A stretch of DNA of 64,000 nucleotides from Teredinibacter purpureus (GTDB lineage: Bacteria > Pseudomonadota > Gammaproteobacteria > Pseudomonadales > Cellvibrionaceae), in contig NZ_CP060092.1 in the NCBI RefSeq assembly GCF_014217335.1, forward strand, positions 4,171,501-4,235,500. Direction: 5' to 3'. The first letter of the stretch is position 1. Each line of letters begins with the position of its first letter. Made by a program: the position numbers and the translations under genes. Shown here piece after piece: positions 35,243 to 44,166 of the stretch. Below the pieces are notes generated by a model, which was not told where the DNA came from, searched no databases, and saw only the letters and a program-made list of their open reading frames with translations.

Positions 35243-37213
35243 ATGCTCGACAAAGATATTCTTTCCCAACTATCTCAATTAAAAACCGATATTCAATCGT
35301 CTAAAGAATACGCCGAAGGCGCTGTTGCGGGCTCAAATGGCCGCTTCGGGTTTGTTCGGCTGGACGATGGACGAGACGCATTCCTCTCGCCTGAGAAAAT
35401 GCTGCATGTTATCCCTGGCGACAGGGTTAAAGTCAGCTTAACTCAGAACGCCAAAGGCCAACTAGAGGCAACACTGGAATCGTTAATTGAGCAATCGTTA
35501 CGGCGATTTCTCGGTCAATACAAGGGTTCAAAGAAAGGCCATTTCGTTGTGCCATTGGGCGAAACACCCGGCCTAAAATCCAGCCCGATTAACCGATGGA
35601 TTTTTCTCCCGCCAAAAGCCCGTGGCCGATGTAAAGATGGCGATCTCGTCGTCGCACGCCTTGTTCAGCATCCTTATAAAGATGGCAAAGCTTCAGCTAA
35701 AATACTAGACCGCATTGGCCAAGACGACGACGCCTATATAGAGCGTCAGTTTGTCTCGGCAAAATACGATCTTGCGCCACGCTTCAACGAATCTGCACAA
35801 AAGCAAAGCAAGTCCATTGAGCAACAATTTGCACAGCAGGAGTGGGGCGAACAACGAGTCAACTTAACCGACCGCCCCTTCGTCACTATAGACTCAGCCT
35901 CAACAAGAGATATGGATGATGCACTTGCTCTCGAAAAAATCGAGATGGATGGCGCTACGCAATACCAACTCAGTGTTGCTATTGCCGACCCAGCGAGTTT
36001 TATCGATCAAAATTCTGCACTAGCACACAGCTGCCAAACCAGCGCTCAAAGCCTTTACTTACTAGGTGGTGGTATCAGCATGCTGCCAGAAGCTCTAGCC
36101 AATGACTGCTTCTCGCTAAAAGAAAACGAACAAAGGCCCGCTCTCGTCTGTAACCAAACTTACAACGATCAAGGCGAGCTTCTCGAGTACAGCTTCCAAA
36201 AAGCGCTCATCACCTCCCAACATAAGTTGAGTTATAAAGGTGTTACAGCCTTACTCAACAAAGATGAAGACGCAGAACTGGCAACGCTTCCCGATAACAT
36301 TCAACAAATGTTACACAGTTTAGGCGAACTCTCTGAGCGCCGTACCGCGTACCGAAAACGCGAATACCTTGTCGGCGACGATCAGCTTGAATACGACATA
36401 CACCTTTCAACTAAAGGTAAAATCGACGCTATATCGCCAAGATCACGCACCAAAGCCCACAGAATAGTCGAAGAAGCCATGCTCGCGACCAATCTTTGCG
36501 CAGGCGAATTACTGCAACAAAAAAATGAAGGCCTATTCACTACTCACTGCGGCTTTCGTGCAGACCGCATTGGTGAAGTTAAGGCGTTATTAAAAGAAGA
36601 AGAAATTGAACATGATGACCTTCTCACAGAAGCGGGATACCTAAACGTCATCCAGAAAATTTCGCGCTCAGAGAAATCACACCTCGTATCACCTTTGCGT
36701 CGCATGATGCCCAGCAGTGAACTTAGCCTGGAATATGGCCCTCACATGGGTATGGGCATACCGCATTACGCCACAATCACCTCCCCCATACGCCGTTTTG
36801 CAGACTTATATAATCATTGGGCGCTCAATCAAGCGCTTACGGGGTATGCACTTAAACCTCTCAAAAATGAGCAGCTCGATGCAGTAAAAGATGCGCTTAT
36901 ACGCGGCCGACAAGCCGACAGAGAGCTATTCCAATGGTTAATGTGCCAATACACCCAAAGCCTCGTTGGGCAAACAGGTAAAGCTAAAATACGCATCGTA
37001 ACCCAACAGGGTTTCGGCGCGCGCCTTATCGATAGCGGAATAGACGGGTTTATTTTGTTTACCAAAAAACAACCTAAAGTCTTCGACGCAAAACGAATGA
37101 CAATTACGGTCAATGAGATCACTTACCAGCTAGAACAGGAAGTTGATATTAAAATTGAAAGTGTCGATATGGATAAGCGCCGTATTGCTTTCAGCGTAAT
37201 TACCGACGTATAA
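35243..37213 (+). CDS. rnb: Exoribonuclease II
   Basis: Processive 3'-5' degradation of single-stranded RNA. The 656-residue protein (E. coli 644) has N-terminal cold-shock-like domains (GAVAGSNGRFGFVRLDDGRD), the RNB catalytic domain with Asp217, Asp223, Asp225 and Asp226 in DSASTRDMDD, and a C-terminal S1 domain ending IESVDMDKRRIAFSV. The arrangement of the four aspartates matches D201/D207/D209/D210 of E. coli RNase II. AAGGA lies ten bases upstream of the ATG. A good terminator follows. Confidence 0.95.
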   Translation: MLDKDILSQLSQLKTDIQSSKEYAEGAVAGSNGRFGFVRLDDGRDAFLSPEKMLHVIPGDRVKVSLTQNAKGQLEATLESLIEQSLRRFLGQYKGSKKGHFVVPLGETPGLKSSPINRWIFLPPKARGRCKDGDLVVARLVQHPYKDGKASAKILDRIGQDDDAYIERQFVSAKYDLAPRFNESAQKQSKSIEQQFAQQEWGEQRVNLTDRPFVTIDSASTRDMDDALALEKIEMDGATQYQLSVAIADPASFIDQNSALAHSCQTSAQSLYLLGGGISMLPEALANDCFSLKENEQRPALVCNQTYNDQGELLEYSFQKALITSQHKLSYKGVTALLNKDEDAELATLPDNIQQMLHSLGELSERRTAYRKREYLVGDDQLEYDIHLSTKGKIDAISPRSRTKAHRIVEEAMLATNLCAGELLQQKNEGLFTTHCGFRADRIGEVKALLKEEEIEHDDLLTEAGYLNVIQKISRSEKSHLVSPLRRMMPSSELSLEYGPHMGMGIPHYATITSPIRRFADLYNHWALNQALTGYALKPLKNEQLDAVKDALIRGRQADRELFQWLMCQYTQSLVGQTGKAKIRIVTQQGFGARLIDSGIDGFILFTKKQPKVFDAKRMTITVNEITYQLEQEVDIKIESVDMDKRRIAFSVITDV

Positions 37214-37237
37214 AAATTTAAGCCTGCTTAAAAACGC

Positions 37238-37266
37238 AATAGGGCCTCATTGGGCCCTATTTTTTT
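37238..37266 (+). terminator. Rho-independent terminator of rnb
   Basis: Stem AATAGGGCC / GGCCCTATT-type (9 bp) with a 6-base loop followed by a run of six to seven T, 24 bases after the rnb stop. Confidence 0.9.
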
Positions 37267-37515
37267 ATATGTGCCGCCATCACCAAAAAACCTACAAAAA
37301 CACCCTCTCTATTGTGAGAGTAATAAGCCCGTCACTTAGCCCTCCAACTGAAAACCAAACACCATTCCCTGATATCTCGCATCGGCTAACCCCCTTTACT
37401 GAGGGAAACCGTACCATTCTTGTACAAGAATTCGAGATGGAAAACCAATACACATTACGCGGTATCACCAACTTATTTTGCCATTAATTGAACGGTATTT
37501 AACAACTCTCGTTTT
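37267..37515. other. Intergenic remainder between rnb and the SCO gene
   Basis: The rnb-SCO gap is 302 bp in all. After the terminator a 72-codon plus-strand frame (37269-37487) is open, but it has no recognisable domain, no Shine-Dalgarno and overlaps nothing conserved, so I do not call it. Confidence 0.5.
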
Positions 37516-38085
37516 TTATTGTGAAACAGATTTAATCCGAGCGGCGAGATTTTTAGCTATCACTGACGCAGATGTGCCGTACGCATACTGCTCCACAATA
37601 GCCCCGGAAGGATCTAACAAGTAAGTTGATGATGAATGGCTGATTTCGTAATCCTGTGACTGCCGAGATGGCAACTTTGTTACTAGCACTTTAAATTCAT
37701 AGTTGGCTTTTTTAATGTCATCAGCCGAGCCATAAAGCGCTGTCATCGCAGGGTGAAACGCCTCTGCAAACACTTTCAAAGCTGCAGCATCAGCCCTCTG
37801 GCTATCCACCGAAACAAATACCGGCACTACCTGCTTTTCGGCAATTTGGCCCAACATGTTTAATGCTTGGGCCATCGCCGACAAGCTAACGGGGCAAGTA
37901 TGCTGACAATGCCGGTAGCCGAAAAACACAAGATGAAACTTCCCAATAAAAGCTGCTTCAGTAACATTAGCTCCGCCGGTATTCAGCAAAGAGAAAACAG
38001 GCGATTTAGCCAATGGCGAAGGGCTCCACAACACCACCGTTAGTAACAATAAAAGACAGCCAGCGGGCGAACAATTGATTCGCAT
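37516..38085 (-). CDS. SCO1/SenC family copper-binding protein
   Basis: A 189-residue exported thioredoxin-fold protein. The start at 38085 is set by GAGG seven bases upstream; the frame is open to 38142. The signal peptide is LLLLLTVVLW...PLA. Copper ligands are Cys60 and Cys64 (CQHTC) and His150 (EISHSSST), the complete SCO set. SCO proteins deliver copper to cytochrome c oxidase CuA sites or other cuproenzymes. It follows the copper radical oxidase gene on the same strand, 88 bases after its stop, and no cytochrome oxidase gene is near. A role as a copper donor for that oxidase is an inference from context. Confidence 0.88.
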   Translation of the reverse strand: MRINCSPAGCLLLLLTVVLWSPSPLAKSPVFSLLNTGGANVTEAAFIGKFHLVFFGYRHCQHTCPVSLSAMAQALNMLGQIAEKQVVPVFVSVDSQRADAAALKVFAEAFHPAMTALYGSADDIKKANYEFKVLVTKLPSRQSQDYEISHSSSTYLLDPSGAIVEQYAYGTSASVIAKNLAARIKSVSQ

Positions 38086-38173
38086 ATAAAAACCTCGTAA
38101 ATAGCCTTTATAAAAATGGCGGTATAACGCCCGCCATCTCACCTTAAATACCGCATTTTTTATGCAGGCAGGA

Positions 38174-40453
38174 TTACAAATTACTTTTAAAATAATGGTC
38201 GTAAGGATTTCCCGAATATTGAGTATTTAAAGCCGCATCATTCTGATCAACATCCTGCAAATAACAGATTTGCTCATTACGATTAAAATCAACACTCTTG
38301 CACCATGATAATGGCGAGCAAAGCGCCTGGCATTCTGCCAAAGGCGTGTCATAGTGCGTTTCAATGTTATGCCCCGGAATGCCCGCATTCGCAATTTCCG
38401 CCCAACCATACATAGACGCTAATCGTGGCTCATAAAAATAATGGTCATAGGGGTCGCCAGCGTAGTCTCGCTTTAACTCATCAACATCTTCTTCTGCTAC
38501 AGGCTGCAGGAAACACACTTCAGTATCCCGTTCAAAATCGATACTTTTACACCACCCGCGATCTATACATGCCGATTGGCACGACGGTAAATCAGTATTC
38601 GCCATTATTTCCTGATTGTGCCCTGAAATACCCGCATTAAGGGCAACACCAAAACCCTCTGGCGTATGACGAGGCATATAAGAAAAGTGGTCGTACGGGT
38701 TCCCGCTATAATCATTTTTTAAACTAACATCTTGCTCTGCAACAGGCTGTAAATAACAAACGCCACTATCGCGCGCGAAATCAGCACTCTTACACCATGA
38801 TCTATCGACGCACGCCTGTTTACAGCTCTCTGAATACTGGTCGTACAGTATTTCTTCATTGTAGCCAGGAATTCCCGCATTCTCGGTGATCTCGAATTCC
38901 GCATCGCCATCAATTTTCATAATCGACGCAATGGATGGCACACCGTGTTCATCAAACACAAAGAGCATATAAAAGCCCGGCGTAGCCAAATTTGGGTTAG
39001 ACGGCGCACGAAACGAAATAGTCTGCCCGCTTGCTGTAAAGCTAGGTTTCAGTATTCGCTGTTCGACATTATAAGAATGCGTTACCGAACCCATTTTCAC
39101 TAATGAGATAGCACTCATACTGACCGCATTCTCCACGCCTATACTAATCATCTCACCGTAATCTGCCAGTTCTGGCGCAGTATTGATAACGGGCCGTACG
39201 GCGGCACTACCATCTTCCTGAAATAAATAAGGCGGGCTATACACTTCACCATTATGCTGGATAAACGGCCCACTAAGACCTCCTCCGGCGGTTAACACTC
39301 TTGCGTCGGGTAATAAAATGGCTATTGAATGATAAAGGCGTGCATGGACGGCTGACGCGCCCGAACTCCATTGCCCTGTCTGCGGGTCCCAAATTTCGAC
39401 GGCGTTATAAATAGGGGTTACCAAATCGACCTCGCCCACGTCCTTACCGTGACCGTTTCGCTCGCTACCGCCAGTAGCCAATACTTTGCCATCCGCCAAT
39501 AAGGTTAATGTGAGCCATTTTCGCGCACCGTTAAGCGGTGATGTAGCGGTTACTAAAGGTTGGCGACCATTAAAATCAATAATCACAGCCTCGTTATTTT
39601 TAGCCGATACGTGCAGCGCCTTACCCGGCGCAAACATAACGGTACTGGAATACCATTCGCTATGCTCCAATACACCTACCGATTCGACATAACCCTCTCC
39701 ATCGGGCCAGATATTATACATTTCACCCGCCGTGTAATCCCGGCTAGAGCCTCCGTCTGAAGCCCCGAAACCGAATATTCTGCCATCAGGTGCAACAAAA
39801 TTTCGTGGGTACCAATAATCATAATTTTCAGTATCGATGGCCGTTTTTAAAATATACTCGCCGTCACGCGTGAGTATTTCAGGGTGTGCTTCACCGCCCT
39901 TTCCGCCTTGAATAAAAATATCGCCATTGGGAAGCATGCTAGGCGTCGCATACCAGCGAGGAAGCTGCATACGCGTACCTTCGCTAATATCATAAAGGCC
40001 TTCAGGATCAGAAGAGGGGCGAATAATCGTGGTAGCATCTGTTTCCCGGTTATCGTTTTTATCAACCGGGTTACTGTCACTTTCCGGCGTATAGGTATCC
40101 CCTCCCGCAATTAGCATATCGCCACTATCCGGGAGTAGTATTTGTGCGCTGCAGAATAAATCGGTTGATGTTGTGTTCTCGAGCGTCATATGAGAAAGAT
40201 CGCCCAAATCAAGTGCGGGGTCCCACACATCATATAAGAACTGACCCGTTCGGCCGCGGCCGCCTCTATCAGTTCCGTCAATAACGTCGCCATCAGAACC
40301 GTAAGTAACAACACGACCATCAGGTAGCAATGCCGCGTGAATGGCCACGAAAGGCCAATCACCTACATCAGACCACTGACCATCTACATTATTGGCTTCT
40401 ACAGGCATGGAAAGCAGCGCGGTGAGCACCGCTATTTTATGCATAATATTCAT
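38174..40453 (-). CDS. Galactose-oxidase-like copper radical oxidase (AA5-like) with three PAN-like repeats
   Basis: A 759-residue exported protein: a short signal peptide (about 1-20), kelch-type beta-propeller, and the DUF1929 galactose oxidase C-terminal domain (about 415-513). All copper-radical residues known from fungal galactose and glyoxal oxidase have counterparts. These are Cys101 (DLFCSAQILLPDSG) and Tyr168 (RWYATPSMLPNG) for the thioether-linked pair, Tyr374/His375 (RLYHSIAILLPDARVLTAGG) and His459 (GSVTHSYNVEQR). It probably oxidises a primary alcohol or aldehyde with release of H2O2. After the catalytic part come three repeats of about 70 residues with conserved Cys (NAGIPGYNE...CK.AC....WCKS.DF.R...VCYLQPV). 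They look like PAN/apple carbohydrate- or protein-binding modules. AAGGA precedes the ATG. Substrate unknown. Confidence 0.9.
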   Translation of the reverse strand: MNIMHKIAVLTALLSMPVEANNVDGQWSDVGDWPFVAIHAALLPDGRVVTYGSDGDVIDGTDRGGRGRTGQFLYDVWDPALDLGDLSHMTLENTTSTDLFCSAQILLPDSGDMLIAGGDTYTPESDSNPVDKNDNRETDATTIIRPSSDPEGLYDISEGTRMQLPRWYATPSMLPNGDIFIQGGKGGEAHPEILTRDGEYILKTAIDTENYDYWYPRNFVAPDGRIFGFGASDGGSSRDYTAGEMYNIWPDGEGYVESVGVLEHSEWYSSTVMFAPGKALHVSAKNNEAVIIDFNGRQPLVTATSPLNGARKWLTLTLLADGKVLATGGSERNGHGKDVGEVDLVTPIYNAVEIWDPQTGQWSSGASAVHARLYHSIAILLPDARVLTAGGGLSGPFIQHNGEVYSPPYLFQEDGSAAVRPVINTAPELADYGEMISIGVENAVSMSAISLVKMGSVTHSYNVEQRILKPSFTASGQTISFRAPSNPNLATPGFYMLFVFDEHGVPSIASIMKIDGDAEFEITENAGIPGYNEEILYDQYSESCKQACVDRSWCKSADFARDSGVCYLQPVAEQDVSLKNDYSGNPYDHFSYMPRHTPEGFGVALNAGISGHNQEIMANTDLPSCQSACIDRGWCKSIDFERDTEVCFLQPVAEEDVDELKRDYAGDPYDHYFYEPRLASMYGWAEIANAGIPGHNIETHYDTPLAECQALCSPLSWCKSVDFNRNEQICYLQDVDQNDAALNTQYSGNPYDHYFKSNL

Positions 40454-40940
40454 CGATATTCTTCCTTTAAATACAGAGTTTTTCCCTAGACACTAAATTT
40501 TTAACGGAGAGTGAAAAAATAATTTACAACATTACGAAGCATCAATAACGAAAACTTATCACTCTTAAATAACACGCCAATATACAAACAATAGGCGGTC
40601 AATTTAGACTCGTAACGCCACAGGGATAAATCTTTCATTACTGTAGCGTCAATCGAGAGGCCGTGATTATACCGACAAGCGACAAGATATTTCACTCCTC
40701 TACAGCTTTCGATTGCCTCATTTTCTTTTCTACTCTCATTTAAAACAACAACAAACCTTAATGTTCATTTAAGCAGCAATAACATTAACGTTGTGCGTAT
40801 ACATTCGATGAAATACAGAATAAGGAAATAATGTCGACATTATTGCACTATCGAAAGATGCCGTGCTACAACTTCACCGCTTCATGTACCTATACTTTAA
40901 ATAAAAAACATCGCGGCTTCAGAGTAACCGCTCAAACTTT
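40454..40940. other. AT-rich intergenic region (487 bp)
   Basis: Upstream of the oxidase gene and downstream of the M28 remnant. The only frame is a 64-codon minus ORF (40501-40695) with no recognisable features, which I treat as chance. The oxidase promoter should lie near 40460-40560, but I see no convincing pair of boxes. Confidence 0.5.
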
Positions 40941-41345
40941 TTACCTACACGCCATATTTAACTCGCCGTAATAGGTGGCTTTTAGCTTTTTTGCCACTTC
41001 CATATAATTTAACGTATCTGGCAGACCTAAAGCTTGGTGATAATGTGCACCTCGGTAAAAAGCTGTATCTATCACCATCAGAGCATCATAGCCAAATGAC
41101 CAATAGTTTAGATGATCGGAAAAATCGATGCCGGCCAGCGAAGCAGGAGCGAACAACGCATTAACGTCAACATTGGAATAAAACATATGTTTTTGCCATG
41201 TGGACATTAATTTACGGCTCGCCACACTACTGACAACCCCAATAAAGTTTCCCTTATCAAGATAAAACAATTTAAAAAAATTAGCAGGGTATTACTGCGG
41301 CCCAGCCGCAACAGAATAAAAACCAATCATCTCGAGGGAAATAAA
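40941..41345 (-). pseudogene. Remnant of an M28 family metallopeptidase (C-terminal part)
   Basis: The open part (40941-41270) reads FSDHLNYWSFGYDALMVIDT, AFYRGAHYHQALGLPDTLNY, MEVAKKL, the C-terminal metal-site region of M28 aminopeptidase-like proteins (normally SDH..FW..GYPA.MI.DTAF.RNPHYH). Reading further upstream in the same frame gives SLEMIGFYSVAAGPQ, then a TAA stop, then YPANFFKLFYLDKGNFIGVV, which continues the family alignment (EMIGYF...GSQ.YP). The stop therefore interrupts a once longer gene. Nothing recognisable lies further upstream, so about two thirds of a normal 300-400-residue peptidase is gone. Confidence 0.8.
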
Positions 41346-41464
41346 AGCAAAAAATAAATGTCGGAACCATAACAACTATAAAAGAACGAAAGAGCTTAAT
41401 ACGAACTAACATTATTAACTCCCACCAAATTCACGACAGAAAAAAACGAACAATATAGTGTTTT

Positions 41465-41920
41465 TTATAACCATCGACTAACCCGATTGCTATAACGAAG
41501 AAAGGCATCACCAAAATTTTTCCTAAGGGCTTGCTCTTCGGGCTTAATCTGATACTCGTTCATATAGACAACAAACCCTACGATACTCAGCAACGAAAAA
41601 GGTGACGCTAAAGCGATGCAAAACGCTATTAAGCACATTGCAAAACCAACATACATTGGATTTCTCGAAAATCGGTAAACACCGAAAACAACCAACGCTG
41701 AAGCCTTCTTAGGGTTTAAAGGATCGACCGTTGTTTTTGATTTTCGAAAAGACCAGACTCCTGCCATACAAAAAACACCTCCTACTAACAAAATAATAGC
41801 CGAGACAATATTTTTAAACCGCCCACCGAACTCTATCGACGGCGTGCACCACGATATAGCCCAAGACAAGCCCAAAAATAGGGCTAGAACAATCACAGGT
41901 GGCACTCTATTTTTCAACAT
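41465..41920 (-). CDS. Isoprenylcysteine carboxyl methyltransferase-like membrane protein
   Basis: A 151-residue integral membrane protein with four predicted helices. The signature lies in the last half: GVYRFSRNPMYVGFAMCLIA, then YMNEYQIKPEEQALRKNFGD, FLRYSNRVSRW, the SAM-binding pattern (RNPMY ... EE..L...FG..Y..Y...V.RW) of the ICMT/PEMT superfamily. Bacterial members often methylate small molecules or lipids; the substrate here is unknown. I chose the ATG at 41920, with AGAGG nine bases upstream; other in-frame starts lie at 41929 (ATG) and 41941 (TTG). Confidence 0.85.
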   Translation of the reverse strand: MLKNRVPPVIVLALFLGLSWAISWCTPSIEFGGRFKNIVSAIILLVGGVFCMAGVWSFRKSKTTVDPLNPKKASALVVFGVYRFSRNPMYVGFAMCLIAFCIALASPFSLLSIVGFVVYMNEYQIKPEEQALRKNFGDAFLRYSNRVSRWL

Positions 41921-42006
41921 GCTCAACATTCCTCTGCCCAAAAAAGATAAAACCAGAAGCGTTACTGTATACGATACACGTTAACTCAGACAGCATAGCC
42001 TTTCAC

Positions 42007-42471
42007 CTACAGTATGATTTCAGTCGTCACTATTGTTTTAACGGAGTTCGCGATAAAACACTGATTATGGGACTGGTGGTGCATTAACTCGATATCCTTT
42101 CTCGTTGGTTGTCTATCGCCGGCGAAACTCACCTTTGGCCGAAGCGTAACCCTTGTCATGGACATTCTTCCCGTATTATCTTCTTCCATAACACCCATTG
42201 CTTTATCGTCATATTGATTCACCACGAATCGTCTCTTGGCTGCAATCGATAAAAAAAATAGCATATGGCAACTGGATAGAGAGGCAACGAAAGCTTCTTC
42301 CGGATCAACATTCTCTGCAACTGATAACGGTAGCGGTACTATATGAGGTGACGACGACGCAGGCACGCAAGCCCCACCATCAAACTCCCACGTATGGCCG
42401 CGACTATACGCATTGTCGATATACCGCTCACTCTCCGCTCTTTTCCACTTAATGTTTGCACAATACTCCAC
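42007..42471 (-). CDS. OsmC family peroxide-reducing protein
   Basis: A 154-residue OsmC/Ohr superfamily protein. The two redox cysteines are Cys68 (FVASLSSCHMLFFL) and Cys138 (HNQCFIANSVKT), and the DPEEAFVASLSSCH block is characteristic. It probably reduces organic hydroperoxides in the cytoplasm. It belongs to the YhfA-like OsmC branch rather than Ohr by its motif spacing (inference). 65 bases upstream of the methyltransferase-like gene's stop-to-start interval on the same strand, with no clear shared operon. Confidence 0.85.
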   Translation of the reverse strand: MEYCANIKWKRAESERYIDNAYSRGHTWEFDGGACVPASSSPHIVPLPLSVAENVDPEEAFVASLSSCHMLFFLSIAAKRRFVVNQYDDKAMGVMEEDNTGRMSMTRVTLRPKVSFAGDRQPTRKDIELMHHQSHNQCFIANSVKTIVTTEIIL

Positions 42472-43160
42472 TACCCCTCTCCCCCGTTTAAAAAAATAAT
42501 TTAGCGCGACGCAGGTCTGTCAAACAGTCGCATACATGAAAACTTATTACCGAAACGGCAACACTCATTCCACCAACAATTTTATTAGACCACGCAGACA
42601 AAACATTAAAACTACATGCATTTTTTAATAACCCACGAGCGGTCGTAAAAAACGCGATCACTGCACTTCGACAATGACAACCAGAGTGATGTAGCGATTA
42701 GTTAAACTCTCTACGACTCTCGCTACGTTTAACGTAAAAAAGCAGACCTATCCCTTCGAATAGAAAGGGTATTAAAGCGCTATTTGCTATTTGCTATTTG
42801 CTATTTGCTATTTGTTTTACTTTCAAAAACTCTAAAAAAATTGCGCACCAAATACTAAACAAAGAATTACGCGTAGCGCCAGAATATATTCCTGTTCTCG
42901 TCCACTGATATAGAGAAACAAGAAGAACAAAGCGTATAAGGTAGGAAAAAGACTTATAAAATTGTACAAGATGCCGCGGTAAAGCATCGTTTTTTTGTAA
43001 TCACAATGCCCAACGGCAATGTTATAGGCGTTGCATCAACCAAGATGCCAGACATGATTGCCAGACAAAAATGAGCCTATACCAATGGATTGAGATACCT
43101 TAAAACGGAAAAAGGTCAACATTTCAAATAAAATGATCCGATCAAAACAGCCTTTTTTAA
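42472..43160. other. Long intergenic region with tandem repeat and ORF remnants (689 bp)
   Basis: No intact gene. It contains the heptanucleotide repeat at 42779-42815. At about 42945-43072 on the plus strand an open frame without a start reads KTYKIVQDAAVKHRFFVITM, then PNGNVIGVASTKMPDMIARQ and a stop; it looks protein-like but is too short to place. It may be the wreck of a lost gene. Confidence 0.5.
42779..42815. repeat. Heptanucleotide tandem repeat (TATTTGC)n
   Basis: About five head-to-tail copies of TATTTGC (the last copy ends in T) preceded by GC. Non-coding location between the OsmC and GNAT genes. A repeat of seven bases can change copy number by slippage. Confidence 0.9.
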
Positions 43161-43616
43161 TTACGTTTTGTAGGTATAGCAATACCACTCAACCTTATTC
43201 GTATTGAGTGAATCGTACAGAATTTGAGCGCTGATATTGTCGGGAGCCGTTAGCCATTGCATTCTCACCGCACCATTCTCTTTTGCGTATGCACGGCAAT
43301 GCTCTATCAACGCACGCCCAACACCCTTCCCTCTATGCTCTGGCACTACAAACAAGTCATTCAGCACTGCAACTTTACGGATAATTGTAGAAGTAAAACT
43401 AAAATAGACTGTTGCAAAGCCAACCACTTGACCTGACATACGGCATAGGAATTGGCAGCCAGCAGAATTCGACTCACCAAACTGTGAAAAAAATTCCTCA
43501 TTGTTTTGGTCAGAAACGTTGGTATTGTAAAATTCTTGATACGCCCGAATGAGAGGCAAAACGTCTGCAAGGTTCCTTGCTGATACGGACTCTAGTTTGC
43601 CATCGTTCAATTCCAT
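43161..43616 (-). CDS. GNAT family N-acetyltransferase
   Basis: A 151-residue acetyltransferase. The acetyl-CoA site is VVPEHRGKGVGRALIEHCRA (Q/RxxGxG/A type), preceded by the beta4 strand VAVLNDLF and followed by GAVRMQWLTAPDNISAQILY and VEWYCYTYK. Most such stand-alone GNATs acetylate small amines; the substrate is unknown. Start ATG with a G-rich Shine-Dalgarno (GGGGGG) nine to ten bases upstream. It follows the VOC gene by 46 bases and may be cotranscribed. Confidence 0.88.
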   Translation of the reverse strand: MELNDGKLESVSARNLADVLPLIRAYQEFYNTNVSDQNNEEFFSQFGESNSAGCQFLCRMSGQVVGFATVYFSFTSTIIRKVAVLNDLFVVPEHRGKGVGRALIEHCRAYAKENGAVRMQWLTAPDNISAQILYDSLNTNKVEWYCYTYKT

Positions 43617-43662
43617 ACGTCATACCCCCCGGCTGCTCTGCTATAAAGCAAAATAATTCTCA

Positions 43663-44046
43663 TTAATTTTCGTATAGCTCCAAAGGGAGGTTGTCAGGAT
43701 CACTAAAAAAAGTATATTTTTTCCCGGTAAACTCATCAATACGAATATCCTCAACAGACACCCCCTTCTTTCGTAAAGATTCAACAACGTCATTAATGGA
43801 ATCCACACTAAAAGCAATGTGTCGAAGGCCTTGCGCCTCAGGGCGATTCACTCTGAGAGGCGGGTCTGGAAACGAGAACAGCTCCAACTGACTACCGTCA
43901 GGCAGCTTCAGGTCGAGCTTATAGGAACCTTTATCGCGCCGATAATTCTCCGCTATAATCTCCAACCCCAAGACAGAAACGTAAAAGTCTTTCGAAACTT
44001 TATAATCAGAGCAAATTATTGCGGCGTGATGAACCCCATTTAGCAT
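43663..44046 (-). CDS. VOC family protein (glyoxalase I-like, YaeR type)
   Basis: A 127-residue vicinal-oxygen-chelate protein made of two beta-alpha-beta-beta-beta modules. The metal ligands appear to be His6, Glu55 (QLELFSFP), His76 (GLRHIAFSV) and Glu123 (LPLELYE). The block PDPPLRVNRPEAQGLRHIAF resembles the E. coli YaeR / SMU1112c-type group. A metal-dependent isomerase, lyase or resistance role is possible; no substrate is assigned. Confidence 0.87.
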   Translation of the reverse strand: MLNGVHHAAIICSDYKVSKDFYVSVLGLEIIAENYRRDKGSYKLDLKLPDGSQLELFSFPDPPLRVNRPEAQGLRHIAFSVDSINDVVESLRKKGVSVEDIRIDEFTGKKYTFFSDPDNLPLELYEN

Positions 44047-44166
44047 TTATTAATCCTACCCGTTCGAAACTAAAGTTAACAAAAAAAATTTACTCACAAT
44101 CGGCTAAATCAAACGTGGTAAAAATTCTGCCTAGTATCGGGCTAGGGTATTACTGCCATGTAATAC
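44046..44166. other. Spacer with hairpin between tautomerase and VOC genes
   Basis: A perfect 8-bp hairpin GGTATTAC/GTAATACC with a 6-base loop spans 44146-44167 and touches the tautomerase stop codon. No T-tract follows on the minus strand, so it may be a 3'-end structure rather than a terminator. Confidence 0.4.

Noticed and set aside
37269..37487. 72-codon ORF after rnb
   Set aside because: Begins inside the terminator T-tract; no ribosome binding site and no recognisable sequence.
40501..40695. 64-codon minus ORF upstream of the oxidase gene
   Set aside because: AT-rich chance frame without motif or ribosome binding site, located in the presumed promoter region.
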